DNA of 64,000 nt from Siccirubricoccus sp. G192 (lineage in GTDB: Bacteria; Pseudomonadota; Alphaproteobacteria; Acetobacterales; Acetobacteraceae). This document shows, one piece after another, positions 27,819 to 36,703 of this stretch. The position numbers and the translations under genes are program-made. Below the pieces are notes generated by a model, which saw only the letters and a program-made list of their open reading frames with translations, searched no databases and was not told the DNA's origin. The stretch is taken from NCBI RefSeq assembly GCF_019084075.1, contig NZ_JAHREN010000001.1, positions 3,197,501-3,261,500 of the forward strand. Reading direction: 5' to 3'. Each line of letters begins with the position of its first letter. Positions within the stretch are counted from its first letter, which is position 1.

Positions 27819-28645
27819 GCCGTGACCTTCTCCACCCCTGCGCAGCGCCGCGCGATGAAATCCAGCGTGGCGGCGGCGCAGAGTTCAGCATGCGTCGCCG
27901 CCACGTGATAGCTGTCCCCCGGCACCACCATCAGTTCGGCGCCCGGAATGCGAATCTGCCAGGCCCGCGTCGCCTCCACCGAGCCGAGGCCGCTGCCATC
28001 CGTTGTGACCACCAGCGTCGGGCAGGCGATGCGCGGCAGGTCGCCCCGCACATCGAGTGCCGGCACGCTGCGGATGAAGCCAAGCTGGGTGGAAAGCGGC
28101 GTGGTGCCCATCAGCTTCGCCCAGCCTTCCTGCATGGTCGCGGGGCAGGCGCTGCCGAGCCGGCCCGGCATCGTCCAGCGCGCCCAGCTCTCCACGCCAT
28201 GCCGGGTGATATGCTCCATCCAGGCGGCGTGCCGATCGCCGAGCGATTGCTGGCCGGAAACCAGCGTGCCGAGCAGCACCAGGCTGCGGACGCGCCTGGG
28301 GTGCCTCGCCGCGAGCTGCAGCGCGATCGGCCCTGCCACCTTGGCCGCGACGAGATGGAAGCGCTCCAGGCCGCGCCGGTCGGCCAGCCGGATGAAGTCG
28401 TCCACGAGCCCGTCCAGCGACCAAGCATAATCCTCCGGCATCGGTGTGGAGTGGCCGAAGCCGCGCATATCCGGCCGCACTACGCGAAGATGCCGGCCGA
28501 GCAATGGCATCCAGGCATTCCAGGCGAGGCTGCTCTCGGCATTGCCATGCAGCAGCAGCGCCGTTTCGGGCGTGACCCAGGGGTCGGCGAAACACTCGTC
28601 GCGAAAGTGGATTTCGGCGCCATCGCCGGCTTCAAGGATGGGCAT
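27815..28645 (-). CDS. Alpha/beta-hydrolase fold protein with the nucleophile Ser replaced
   Basis: 276 residues. The fold is clear: oxyanion-loop ALLLHGNAESSLAW, DMRGFGHSTP after strand 4, the elbow region HLVAAKVAGPIALQLAARHP, TLVVTTDGSG with the acidic residue, and a C-terminal His (GDSYHVAATH). At the elbow, where G-x-S-x-G is expected, the sequence is A-A-K102-V-A-G, so the usual Ser is Lys. It may therefore be a non-hydrolytic lyase-like member or a binding protein. It lies between the tctC gene and the carboxylase subunit in one operon. Confidence 0.85.
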   Translation of the reverse strand: MPILEAGDGAEIHFRDECFADPWVTPETALLLHGNAESSLAWNAWMPLLGRHLRVVRPDMRGFGHSTPMPEDYAWSLDGLVDDFIRLADRRGLERFHLVAAKVAGPIALQLAARHPRRVRSLVLLGTLVSGQQSLGDRHAAWMEHITRHGVESWARWTMPGRLGSACPATMQEGWAKLMGTTPLSTQLGFIRSVPALDVRGDLPRIACPTLVVTTDGSGLGSVEATRAWQIRIPGAELMVVPGDSYHVAATHAELCAAATLDFIARRCAGVEKVTA

Positions 28646-28654
28646 AGCCGTCTC

Positions 28655-29683
28655 CTAATCCGGGTTGATGCCGGCCTCGCGCACCACCCGGCCCCATTTG
28701 GCGATATCGGCATGGATGATGGCGGCGAATTCCTCGGGCGTGGTGGGTGCCGGCTCGGTGCCGTGCTGGGCCAATCGGCGCCGAATTTCGGGCTCGGCCA
28801 GGATGCCGCGCAGCTCCTCATTGAGGCGTGCGATAATCGGGGCCGGCGTGCCGGCTGGCGCCAGCAGGCCGTTCCAGCCCAGGACCTCATACCCGGGCAG
28901 AGCGGCCTCGGCGATGGTCGGCACCTCCGGCAGCGCCGCCATGCGGCTCCGGGTGGTGACGCCGATCGCCCGGACTTGGCCGCCGCGCAGCAGAGGCAAG
29001 GTGGTGATGGGTGGGTCGAGGAACATTGCCACCTCGCCCCGCATCAGCGCGGTATGCGCCTCGGGCGCGGAGCGGAAGGGGATATGCGTCATCTCCAGCC
29101 CCGCCATGCCGCGGAACAGCTCGGCCGCGAGATGGGCCAGGCTGCCGCTGCCGACCGAGGCGTAGTTCAGCCGCTCCCGCCGCGCCCGGGCGATCAGCCC
29201 CACCACGTCCTGGTCCGGGCTGTCCCGCGGCACCAGCAGCACCAGGGCGACGGTGGTGACGATGCTGATCGGCGCCAGGTCGCGCTCCGTGTCGTAGGGC
29301 AGGTGGGCCTTCAGCGCGGGGTTCACGGGGTGGCTGGGATAGACCATCAGCAGGGTGGTGCCATCCGGTCGGGCACGCACCACCGCTTCGGTGCCGATGA
29401 TGCCGCTGGCACCGGGGCGGTTGTCCACCACGACAGGCACGCCAAGTCGGGCGCCCAGGCGGTTGGCAACGATGCGGGCCAGGATGTCGGTGATGCCGCC
29501 GGCGCCGGTCGGCACGACGATGCGGATCGGCCGGTCGGGGCTGAAGATGGGCGCCTCCGTCTGCGCCGCGGCCGCGGCCGGGATGGCCAGCAGCCCGGCG
29601 AGGACAGTGCGGCGCGGGACGGCGCCCTCGCAGTGCGGCTGCGGCCCTGGCCGCATGATGGCCGGCAGTATCCTGGCAGGCAT
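28655..29683 (-). CDS. Tripartite tricarboxylate transporter substrate-binding protein (TctC/Bug family)
   Basis: 342 residues from ATG 29683, preceded by AGGAGA. A long N-terminal region precedes the hydrophobic signal (RRTVLAGLLAIPAAAAAQ). Family motifs: DRPIRIVVPTGAGGITDILAR, VVVDNRPGASGIIGTEAV, VPTIAEAALPGYEVLGWNG. It is the first gene of a three-gene operon with the alpha/beta-hydrolase and the carboxylase subunit. It is periplasmic; the ligand is unknown but is presumably the compound processed by its partners. Confidence 0.92.
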   Translation of the reverse strand: MPARILPAIMRPGPQPHCEGAVPRRTVLAGLLAIPAAAAAQTEAPIFSPDRPIRIVVPTGAGGITDILARIVANRLGARLGVPVVVDNRPGASGIIGTEAVVRARPDGTTLLMVYPSHPVNPALKAHLPYDTERDLAPISIVTTVALVLLVPRDSPDQDVVGLIARARRERLNYASVGSGSLAHLAAELFRGMAGLEMTHIPFRSAPEAHTALMRGEVAMFLDPPITTLPLLRGGQVRAIGVTTRSRMAALPEVPTIAEAALPGYEVLGWNGLLAPAGTPAPIIARLNEELRGILAEPEIRRRLAQHGTEPAPTTPEEFAAIIHADIAKWGRVVREAGINPD

Positions 29684-29822
29684 GGACGGTTCTCCTCGCG
29701 ACAGTCTTGCCTCTCCCGCCGGGAGGCTCAAGCCCGCACGGCCAGGATTTGACATGGCGTGGGATCTGCAGAACGGCCGAGGCAGAACTTCATCCGCCGC
29801 TTCTAATATGCGAATTAAGACT

Positions 29823-29834
29823 TTGTAATTACAA
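29823..29834. promoter_or_regulatory. Perfect 12-base palindrome TTGTAATTACAA in an AT-rich divergent promoter region
   Basis: The 259-base gap between the divergent tctC (start 29683) and thiolase (start 29943) genes contains an AT-rich core around 29800-29845 centred on TTGTAATTACAA. The GT-N4-AC symmetry resembles operators of GntR- or LysR-type regulators, but no regulator gene is adjacent. It could control both divergent genes. Confidence 0.4.
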
Positions 29835-29942
29835 TGTTAATTGCGTTCTGGGCGACGCTTTTGAAGCGCCATCGCGGGTCGACATTTCCGTCCGACGCCG
29901 GCCGGCCTATGCTGCAGGTCGAGCCTGCGGACGGAGGAGAGG

Positions 29943-31136
29943 ATGCGCGAAACCACCATGCCAGGGCCGGAAGCCTGCATCGTCGGCTGGGCGCATACGC
30001 CCTTCGGCAAGCTGGAGGAGCCGGATCTGGAGGCGCTGCTGGCCCGGGTCGGCCGCGCCGCCATCGAGGATGCCGGGATCGCCCCCGCCGAGATCGATGC
30101 CGGCTTCGTCGGCGTCTTCGGCGAGGGGTTCACCAACCAGGGCTTCCCCGCCTCGCTGGTGCTGCAATCCGTGCCGGAACTGCGCTTCAAGCCGATCACG
30201 CGCTTCGAGAATGCCTGCGCCACCGGCACTGCCGCCATCCATGGCGCGCTGGATTTCCTGGCGGCGAAACGGGGCCGCTTCGCCCTGGTGCTGGGCGCCG
30301 AGAAAATGACCGCGACGCCGGGAGCCAAGGTCGGCGACATCCTGCTGAACGCCAGCTACCGCAAGACGGAGCAGGATATCCAGGGCGGTTTCGCCGGCGT
30401 CTTCGGCCGCATCGCCGAGGCTTATTTCCAGCGTTATGGCGACCAATCCGATGCGCTGGCCGCCATCGCCGCCAAGAACCATGCAAATGGCGTGGACAAT
30501 CCTTGGGCGCAGATGCGGAAGGATCTCGGCTTCGCCTTCTGCCGGGCCGAGAGCGAGAAGAACCCCTTCGTCGCCCCCCCGCTGAAGCGCACCGACTGTT
30601 CCCTGGTGAGCGATGGTGCCGCGGCGCTGGTCATCACCGATGCCGAGACAGCCAGGGCCATGGGCAAATCCGTGCGCTTCCGCGCCGCGGTGCAGGTGAA
30701 TGACTACCTGCCAATTGCCGCCCGCGACATCATCCGCTTCGAGGGGCCGCGCGAGGCCTGGGGGCGGGCACTGGCCCAGGCCGGCCTGGGCGCCGCGACC
30801 GACCTCTCCTTCGTCGAGACGCATGACTGCTTCACCATCGCTGAGCTCATCGAATACGAGGCGATGGGCCTGGTGCCGGAAGGGCAGGGTGCGCGGGCGG
30901 TGCTGGAGGGCTGGACGGCTAAGGATGGCAAGCTGCCGGTCAACCGTTCCGGCGGGCTGAAATCCAAGGGCCACCCGATCGGCGCCACCGGCATCTCCAT
31001 GCATGTGCTGACCGCTATGCAGCTCACCGGCACGGCCGGGGCGATGCAACTGCCGCAGGCGGAGATCGGTGGCATCTTCAATATGGGCGGTGCCGCGGTG
31101 GCGAATTACGTCTCCATCCTGGAGCGGGCGGGATAG
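29943..31136 (+). CDS. Thiolase-family acetyl-CoA acetyltransferase (SCP-x type)
   Basis: 397 residues from ATG 29943, with a strong GGAGGAGAGG ribosome binding site. The active-site Cys92 (ENACATGTAAIHGAL) is present, as are ETHDCFTIAELIEYE and the C-terminal NRSGGLKSKGHPIGATG with the catalytic His, so both catalytic residues are intact. It should cleave 3-ketoacyl-CoA with CoA, or run the reverse condensation. It is transcribed alone, divergently from the tctC/hydrolase/carboxylase operon. Confidence 0.92.
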   Translation: MRETTMPGPEACIVGWAHTPFGKLEEPDLEALLARVGRAAIEDAGIAPAEIDAGFVGVFGEGFTNQGFPASLVLQSVPELRFKPITRFENACATGTAAIHGALDFLAAKRGRFALVLGAEKMTATPGAKVGDILLNASYRKTEQDIQGGFAGVFGRIAEAYFQRYGDQSDALAAIAAKNHANGVDNPWAQMRKDLGFAFCRAESEKNPFVAPPLKRTDCSLVSDGAAALVITDAETARAMGKSVRFRAAVQVNDYLPIAARDIIRFEGPREAWGRALAQAGLGAATDLSFVETHDCFTIAELIEYEAMGLVPEGQGARAVLEGWTAKDGKLPVNRSGGLKSKGHPIGATGISMHVLTAMQLTGTAGAMQLPQAEIGGIFNMGGAAVANYVSILERAG

Positions 31137-31206
31137 GGCCTGCCCGCGGGAGGGGCCGGCAGGGCCACGGCAGGCAGCAGCAACAGCCGGGACTGGCTCC
31201 GGCCCC

Positions 31207-32166
31207 TCAATCGGCGGTGATGCCGGCGCGGCGCAGCACCGGCGTCCAGCGCTCCCGCTCCTCTTCGGTGGCTCGGGCCAGGCCGGCGGCGGACAGGAAG
31301 TCCGGGGCGAAGCCGCGCGCCTCGATCTGCCGGGCGAAGGCGGGGTCGGCCAGCGCCTCGCGCAGCGCCGCCTCGATCAATGCAGTGGCGGCGGCCGGCG
31401 TGCGTGCAGGGGCGGAGACGCCATACCAGAGTTCCGCCGCATAGCCCGGCACGGCCTCGCTGATGGCCGGCAGATCGGGCCAGAAGGGGCTGCGCCGGGC
31501 CGAGGTCACGGCCAGCGCCCGGATCTTGCCCTCGCGGATCAGCGCCTCCACCGCGCTGGCGCTGGCGAACATCGCCTGCACCTCACCGGTAAGCAGTCCG
31601 GTGACGGAGGGCGCGGTGCCGCGATAGGGCACATGCACGATGCGCGTGCCCGCCAGGTCGTCGAACAGCGCGCCGGCCAGGTGCTGCGCGGTGCCGGAGC
31701 CCGGCGTGCCATGGTTCAGCCGACCCGGGTTCTGCCGTGCATAGGCGATGAACTCGGCCAGCGTCCGTGCCGGCACGGTGGGGTTCACCACCAGCAGGAT
31801 CGGCGTATTCGCCACCCGCGCCACGGAGACGAAATCCCGCCGGCTGTCATAGCCGGGGTTGCTGTAGAGCACCTCGTTGATCGCCAGGTTGTTGCCGGTG
31901 AAGAGCAACGTGTAGCCGTCCGGCGCCGATTGCGCGACCATCTGCGCCCCGATATTGCCGCCCGCCCCGCCGCGGTTTTCCACCAGGACCGGCGAGGCCA
32001 GCCGTTCCGAGAGACGTTGCGCCACCAGCCGGCCGAGAATGTCGGTGCCGCCGCCAGGCGGGTAGGGCACCACCAGCCGGATCGGCCGATCCGGGTATTG
32101 CCCCTGGGCCCGCGCCGGCATCGCAGCGGCAAGGGCCAGGAGCTGCAAGACCTTCCTGCGCATCAT
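31207..32166 (-). CDS. Tripartite tricarboxylate transporter substrate-binding protein (TctC/Bug family)
   Basis: 319 residues starting MMRRKVLQLLALAAAMPARAQ, a signal peptide. Motifs: YPDRPIRLVVPYPPGGGTDIL, VLVENRGGAGGNIGAQMVAQ, PDGYTLLFTGNNLAINEVL, VHVPYRGTAPSVTGLL. It is the last gene of the minus-strand acyl-CoA operon that begins with the alcohol dehydrogenase, with 26 bases to the CoA-transferase gene. It probably imports the acid that this operon breaks down (inference from position). Confidence 0.93.
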   Translation of the reverse strand: MMRRKVLQLLALAAAMPARAQGQYPDRPIRLVVPYPPGGGTDILGRLVAQRLSERLASPVLVENRGGAGGNIGAQMVAQSAPDGYTLLFTGNNLAINEVLYSNPGYDSRRDFVSVARVANTPILLVVNPTVPARTLAEFIAYARQNPGRLNHGTPGSGTAQHLAGALFDDLAGTRIVHVPYRGTAPSVTGLLTGEVQAMFASASAVEALIREGKIRALAVTSARRSPFWPDLPAISEAVPGYAAELWYGVSAPARTPAAATALIEAALREALADPAFARQIEARGFAPDFLSAAGLARATEEERERWTPVLRRAGITAD

Positions 32167-32192
32167 CCCGATCTATCTCCTGCCATTGCCAT

Positions 32193-34235
32193 TCAGGCCA
32201 CGAAGACACGGCGCGGCGCGGTGGCAAGCACGCCCGCCGCCTCCAATGCCGCGATCTCAGCCTCCGCCAGTCCCGCCTCTGCCAGCACTGCGCGGTTGTC
32301 GGCGCCGAGTTCGTGGCAGCCATCGCGCACCATCAGCCGGCGGCTGGCGAAGCCGAAGGGGATGCCCTTGGCGGGGCGCCCGTCCGGGCTGCGCAGCACT
32401 GCGCTGCCCTTGCGGAAATCCGCGGCCGCCGCCAGCGCGGCCCCATCCCGTACCGGCGCGCTGCCGCCCGCCCATTCGGCGCGCCAGCCATCCCCCTCCG
32501 CCACCACGCGCTCTGCCGGGTCGGCCGGATCGCCATTGCCGAAGCGGGGCGAGGGGGTGCCGGCCGCCGCGGCCAGGAGCTCCTCGCCCAGGAGGAAGCT
32601 GGTGAGCTCGCGCTGCGACAGGTCGAGATGCGCGCCCTGGCCAGTGCGGTCCCGCTCCAGCAGTGCGGCCAGGATGGCGCCGGAGGCAAAGAGGCAGACC
32701 ACCTGGTCCGGGTAGTTCACGTCCCGCCCGGTGATGACCGGCGCCTCGCCCGAGCCGGTCAGTGCCGCCAGCCCGCCGGTGGCCTCGAGCGTCGAGCCGA
32801 AGGAGACCATGTCGCGATCCGGCCCATCCTCGCCCTGGCTGGAGATGCTGGCGACCACCAGCCGCGGGAAGCGCCGCCGCAGCATCGCCGTATCGAGGCC
32901 GAAGGAGGCCAGCACGCCTCGCCGGTAGTTCTCCACCAGCACATCCGCGCCTTCCAGCAGGCGCAGCAGCGCCTCCCGCCCGCGGGGGTCCTTGAGATCC
33001 AGGCAAAGCGAGCGTTTGCCGCGATTGGTGAAGCCGAACCAGGGCGAGCGGTTCCACCAGTCGGTCTCCGGCTCCGCGCCCTCCCAGGTGCGGAAGGGGT
33101 CGATGGCGCCGGGTCCCTCCACCTTCACTGCCTCGGCGCCGAGATCGAGCAGCAGCGTGGCGGAGGCAGCGCCGGCGGTCAGCCAGCCGAGATCCACCAC
33201 GCGGAGCCCGGCGAGCGGCAGGGTGCCGGCCTCAAGCGCGGGCTCCGGGATGGCGGGGGTGGGCGAGGGCTCCGGCGTGACGCGCTGCCCGTCCCAGTTG
33301 ATCGGCAGCACCGGCATGCCGTCCGGCGCCAGGAAGCCGCGCGCCCGGTGCTGCGCGTCCTGCAGCAATTCTGCGGGCCAGGTCACCGGCCCGATCGGCA
33401 CCCGCCGGGCCTGCGCCACTGCGGTGATCTCGGCGCGCGCCCGTGCCGCGAACCAGGGGAACAGGATGGCATTGAAGTCAGCACGGTTGTCCCGGCGCCC
33501 GCCGCCGGTGGCGAAGCGCGCCTCCTGCAGCCGAGGGTCGCCGACCATCTCGCGCAGCGCCGGCCAGTCCTTGTCCTGATAGACCAGCGCCACATGCCCA
33601 TCCCGTGCCGGCACCGTGCACCAGGAGCTGCGCGCCCCGCCGCGCACCGGCGCGCTGCCCAGCACCATCACCCCCGCCGCCACCTTCCAGTTCAGCCAGG
33701 CCGCGACATCGAAAAGCGAGACATCCACCACGTCCCCGCCGCCGGCCTTGAAGGCCGCCAGCAGCGCCGTGCAGGCGGAGAGCCCCGCCGCATAGGCGGC
33801 CTGGTGCCCGGCGAGCCGCGCCGGCGGCCCCGAGGGCTCACCCACGATGCCGAGCAGGCCGGAGAGCGCCAGCAGCCCGAGCTCGCTCATCGGCGGGTCC
33901 TCGCCCGGCCCGAAGACCGAGAGCCGCGCCTGCACCGGCACGCCGCCGGCATGCACCGCCAGCGCGGCGCTGTCGCCGATCGCCGCATCGAAGCGCCCCT
34001 CCGCCGCGCCCATGCGCTTTCCGGCATTGAGGAAGCGGTCGAGCGCCGAGCCGCCCCCCGGCAGCAGAGGCGGCAGGCTGGCGAAAGGCTCGCCGTCCGC
34101 CGGCAGGGGCCGCACCACTTCCGCGCCATAGGCGGCGCAGAGCTTGGCCGCCATGGAGGCCGCCAGTGCATGTGGCCGTTGCGCGCAGAGCGCACCGAGA
34201 TCAAGCACCCGCCTGCCGGCAAGCGGCGCCACCAT
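32193..34235 (-). CDS. Two-domain CoA-transferase (CaiB/BaiF, family III)
   Basis: 680 residues, about twice a typical family III CoA-transferase, with two homologous halves. The N-terminal half (LAGRRVLDLGALCAQRPH, LSVFGPGEDPP, LGIVGEPSGPPARLAGHQAAYAAG) is followed from about residue 340 by a canonical second half (LAGLRVVDLGWLTAGAASATLLLDLGAEAVKVEGP, NRGKRSLCLDLKDPRGREALL, DVLVENYRRGVLASFG). It moves CoA between carboxylic acids. The N-terminal half is less conserved in its substrate loops. It sits 3 bases after the enoyl-CoA hydratase gene and likely activates the acid used by the operon. Confidence 0.9.
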   Translation of the reverse strand: MVAPLAGRRVLDLGALCAQRPHALAASMAAKLCAAYGAEVVRPLPADGEPFASLPPLLPGGGSALDRFLNAGKRMGAAEGRFDAAIGDSAALAVHAGGVPVQARLSVFGPGEDPPMSELGLLALSGLLGIVGEPSGPPARLAGHQAAYAAGLSACTALLAAFKAGGGDVVDVSLFDVAAWLNWKVAAGVMVLGSAPVRGGARSSWCTVPARDGHVALVYQDKDWPALREMVGDPRLQEARFATGGGRRDNRADFNAILFPWFAARARAEITAVAQARRVPIGPVTWPAELLQDAQHRARGFLAPDGMPVLPINWDGQRVTPEPSPTPAIPEPALEAGTLPLAGLRVVDLGWLTAGAASATLLLDLGAEAVKVEGPGAIDPFRTWEGAEPETDWWNRSPWFGFTNRGKRSLCLDLKDPRGREALLRLLEGADVLVENYRRGVLASFGLDTAMLRRRFPRLVVASISSQGEDGPDRDMVSFGSTLEATGGLAALTGSGEAPVITGRDVNYPDQVVCLFASGAILAALLERDRTGQGAHLDLSQRELTSFLLGEELLAAAAGTPSPRFGNGDPADPAERVVAEGDGWRAEWAGGSAPVRDGAALAAAADFRKGSAVLRSPDGRPAKGIPFGFASRRLMVRDGCHELGADNRAVLAEAGLAEAEIAALEAAGVLATAPRRVFVA

Positions 34236-34238
34236 GCG

Positions 34239-35018
34239 CTAGACCCCCTGGCCCGGATTCTTGATCCCGGCGGCAAAGCGGGCGCTGCCCTCCGCCTGCG
34301 CCGTGGTCTTCGAGCGGATGGCGAGGTTCACCATCTGGCCGTGGTCCATCGCTTCCTGCCAATCGGTGATGAAGGCGGGGATGCGGTCCAGCGCCTTCTT
34401 GCTCTCGGCCAGGGCCACCGGGTCGAAGCGTGCCACCTGTGCGGCCAGGGTCTGGGCGCGCGGCAGCAGCGCCTCCGGCTCCACGCATTCGTTCACCATG
34501 CCCCAGCGCTCGGCCGTGGCGCCGTCGATGCGGTTGGTGGTGAGCACCAGCCAGGCCGCCTGCTTGCGGGTGACGCCGGAGAGCTGGATCGCCGGCCCCG
34601 CCATGCCGGGATAGGTGGAGAAGCCCATCTCCGGGCAACCGATGCTGGCCCGCGTGCTGGCGATGGCAAGATCGCAGACATTGATGAGCGTGGCGCCGCC
34701 GCCCAGCGCCAGCCCGTTCACCGCGGCGATGAAGATGGCCGGGTGCGCGCGGATCGCCATGTTCACGGCGATCCATTCATCGCCCGCGCCCTCGATCCCC
34801 GCCTTGCGGTCCTGCTCGCGCTCCTTCAGGTCCATCCCGGCACAGAAGCTGCCGCCGGTGCCCGTGACGATGATGGCGCGCGCCTGGCCGCGCAATTCCT
34901 CGAAGGCCCGCAGCAGACCCTGGCGGGAGGCGCGGTCCATGGCATTGCGCTTGTCCTCGCGGTCGATGCGAAGCTGCGCCCAGCCCTCGTGGCGGATTAC
35001 CTCGATCGGGCCGCTCAT
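34239..35018 (-). CDS. Enoyl-CoA hydratase/isomerase (crotonase family)
   Basis: 259 residues. Crotonase fold with the oxyanion-hole segments ARAIIVTGTGGSFCAGMDLKE and FIAAVNGLALGGGATL, and the acidic residue in SIGCPEMGF where hydratases carry a catalytic Glu. It hydrates a 2-enoyl-CoA to a 3-hydroxyacyl-CoA. It overlaps the upstream DUF35 gene by four bases (ATGA), pointing to tight coupling with the thiolase-like/DUF35 pair. Confidence 0.92.
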   Translation of the reverse strand: MSGPIEVIRHEGWAQLRIDREDKRNAMDRASRQGLLRAFEELRGQARAIIVTGTGGSFCAGMDLKEREQDRKAGIEGAGDEWIAVNMAIRAHPAIFIAAVNGLALGGGATLINVCDLAIASTRASIGCPEMGFSTYPGMAGPAIQLSGVTRKQAAWLVLTTNRIDGATAERWGMVNECVEPEALLPRAQTLAAQVARFDPVALAESKKALDRIPAFITDWQEAMDHGQMVNLAIRSKTTAQAEGSARFAAGIKNPGQGV

Positions 35019-35436
35019 GGTGCATCTCCCTCCGGGCCGAATTGCGGCAGGGTGAATCCCCCCCCGGTCCGCCAGGGAAGCGCACCTGGAGCCGCATGCC
35101 GATCTTCGCCTGTCCCGGGCCGATGCCTTCCAGATTGGTCAGCAGATAGGGCCCCTCCTCCAGCTTCACCATGGCAACGGGATAGGGCAGCTCGTCCTTC
35201 ATGCCGTCGAAATAGCCCTGATGGAACACCACGAAGGACCACAACTCGCCACGGCCCGATGCGGTGATCCACTCCCAATCGGGCTTGCCGGTGAAGGGCG
35301 AGACCGGGGCGGGCGGGAAGAAGCACTTCCCGGTCGCGGCGCAGCGCTGCAGGATCAGGTGGCCACGGCCGCAGGCCTCCCAGAAGGGCCGGTTCCAATT
35401 GTCGAGGAGGGGCTTCGGGCGGGTTGCGAGGCTCAT
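35015..35436 (-). pseudogene. DUF35 OB-fold/Zn-ribbon protein, frameshifted near the C terminus
   Basis: From ATG 35436 the protein shows a DUF35 domain: FWEACGRGHLILQRCAATGKCFFPP (rubredoxin-like zinc ribbon, though with only part of the Cys set), GELWSFVVFHQGYF, YPVAMVKLEEGPYLLTNLEG. At the C8 run 35058-35065 one base seems missing; restoring it gives FPGGPGGGFTLPQFGPEGDAP and a stop overlapping the hydratase start. DUF35 proteins partner with thiolase-like aldolases and bring the acyl-CoA to the active site. It overlaps the thiolase-like gene by four bases. Confidence 0.85.
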
Positions 35437-36602
35437 GCGGCCCTCCGCAGGATCAGGCTCTGGGCGATATTGGTGGCACAAATGTATTGCATGGCCTGGG
35501 CATCCGGGATCTGCCGCTCGCCGCATTCATGGCGCAACTGGCGCACGCATTCGGCGATGATGCCCCAGCCCTGCATGTAGCTGTCCGAAAGATGTCCGCC
35601 GGAGGTATTGGTCGGCCATCGTCCCGTGCCGAGTTGCAAGGCGCCGTCACGCACGAAAGCGCCGCCCTCGCCCTGGTTGCAGAAGCCCAGGCCCTCCAGG
35701 CTGAACAGCACCGTCGGCGAGAAATTATCGTAGATGCCAAGGCCCTGGAGATCCTCCCGCCCGATCCCCGCCCGGTCATAGACGCTGCGGGTCGCGCTGA
35801 GGCTCGGGTACCAGAAGTCATCCGGGGGTGCGCTGCCATAGTGGAAGGCGTCCTGCCGCGCATAGCCGGAAAGCAGTACCGGCGGCCGCTTCAGGTCGCG
35901 CGCGCGCTCGGCGGTGGTCATGATCCAGGCCACCGCGCCGTCATTGATGAGGCAGTAGTCGAGCAGCTTCAGCGGCTCGCAGATCGGCCGCGCCTCTGCG
36001 TGCTGCTGCAAGGTGATGGGCCTGCCATGCATCACCGCATCCGGATTGAGGCAGGCATGATGGCGGAAGGCCACGGAAACAGGCCCCAGATCGGCATGCG
36101 TCGTGCCGAATTCATGCATGTGCCGCTGCCACATCATGGCGTGGCTGGCGCCCGGGCTGGTCATGCCCCAGGGGCTCCACTGGCTGTCGCCGCCGCCATA
36201 GCGCATCCGCACGCTGCGGCCGTTGTTGCCGTAGACCAGGGCGACGTAGTTCGCCGCACCGGTGGCGATGGCCTGCGCCGCCAGCGCCAGCGAGACGGCG
36301 GAGAAGCGCCCCGGCGTCTCGGTCAGCAGGCAGTATTGCGGGTTGATCCCCATCATTTCCGCAAAGCGTTCATAGCTCGGGATGCGGCTGACGATCAGCC
36401 CATCGATATCACCCGGCTTGAGCCCGGAATCCTCCAGCGCCGCGTTCAGCGCCTCGCAGCCCAGGCCGTAGCTGTCGGTCTCCGGGAAATTGCCGTAACG
36501 GGTGGTGCCGATCCCGGCGAAGGCAACCTTGTCGCGCAGCGGCCAGGGCCTGCTGATGGCAGGGGAAGGCAAGGGGGCGTTCATTGGGCTATTTGGGGGC
36601 AT
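35433..36602 (-). CDS. Thiolase-like protein (lipid-transfer/aldolase type) lacking the catalytic Cys and GHP motif
   Basis: 389 residues from ATG 36602 (a second ATG at 36584 is possible). The thiolase fold is evident (VAFAGIGTTRYGNF, CEALNAALEDSGLKPGDIDG, LGIYDNFSPTVLFSLEGLGFC). The usual C-x-S/G nucleophile region reads TPGRFSAVSLAL without Cys, and the GHPxGATG box is replaced by NTSGGHLSDSYMQG. These changes are seen in Ltp2-type proteins, which pair with DUF35 and do retro-aldol cleavage. Being coupled to a DUF35 gene here supports that role (inference). Confidence 0.85.
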   Translation of the reverse strand: MPPNSPMNAPLPSPAISRPWPLRDKVAFAGIGTTRYGNFPETDSYGLGCEALNAALEDSGLKPGDIDGLIVSRIPSYERFAEMMGINPQYCLLTETPGRFSAVSLALAAQAIATGAANYVALVYGNNGRSVRMRYGGGDSQWSPWGMTSPGASHAMMWQRHMHEFGTTHADLGPVSVAFRHHACLNPDAVMHGRPITLQQHAEARPICEPLKLLDYCLINDGAVAWIMTTAERARDLKRPPVLLSGYARQDAFHYGSAPPDDFWYPSLSATRSVYDRAGIGREDLQGLGIYDNFSPTVLFSLEGLGFCNQGEGGAFVRDGALQLGTGRWPTNTSGGHLSDSYMQGWGIIAECVRQLRHECGERQIPDAQAMQYICATNIAQSLILRRAA

Positions 36603-36703
36603 GGTGCGCCGCCGGATCCTCGGAGGTTTCTTCCAGCCCAAGCCTGCCCCGAGCCGGGCCGCTCCGCCAGCCCCCCCGATCACCTGATTCCGGCGCCCTT
36701 CCG

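Noticed and set aside
32313..35267. A 984-codon open frame on the plus strand
   Set aside because: Antisense to the CoA-transferase and enoyl-CoA hydratase genes, with Arg/Gly/His-rich composition typical of shadow frames.
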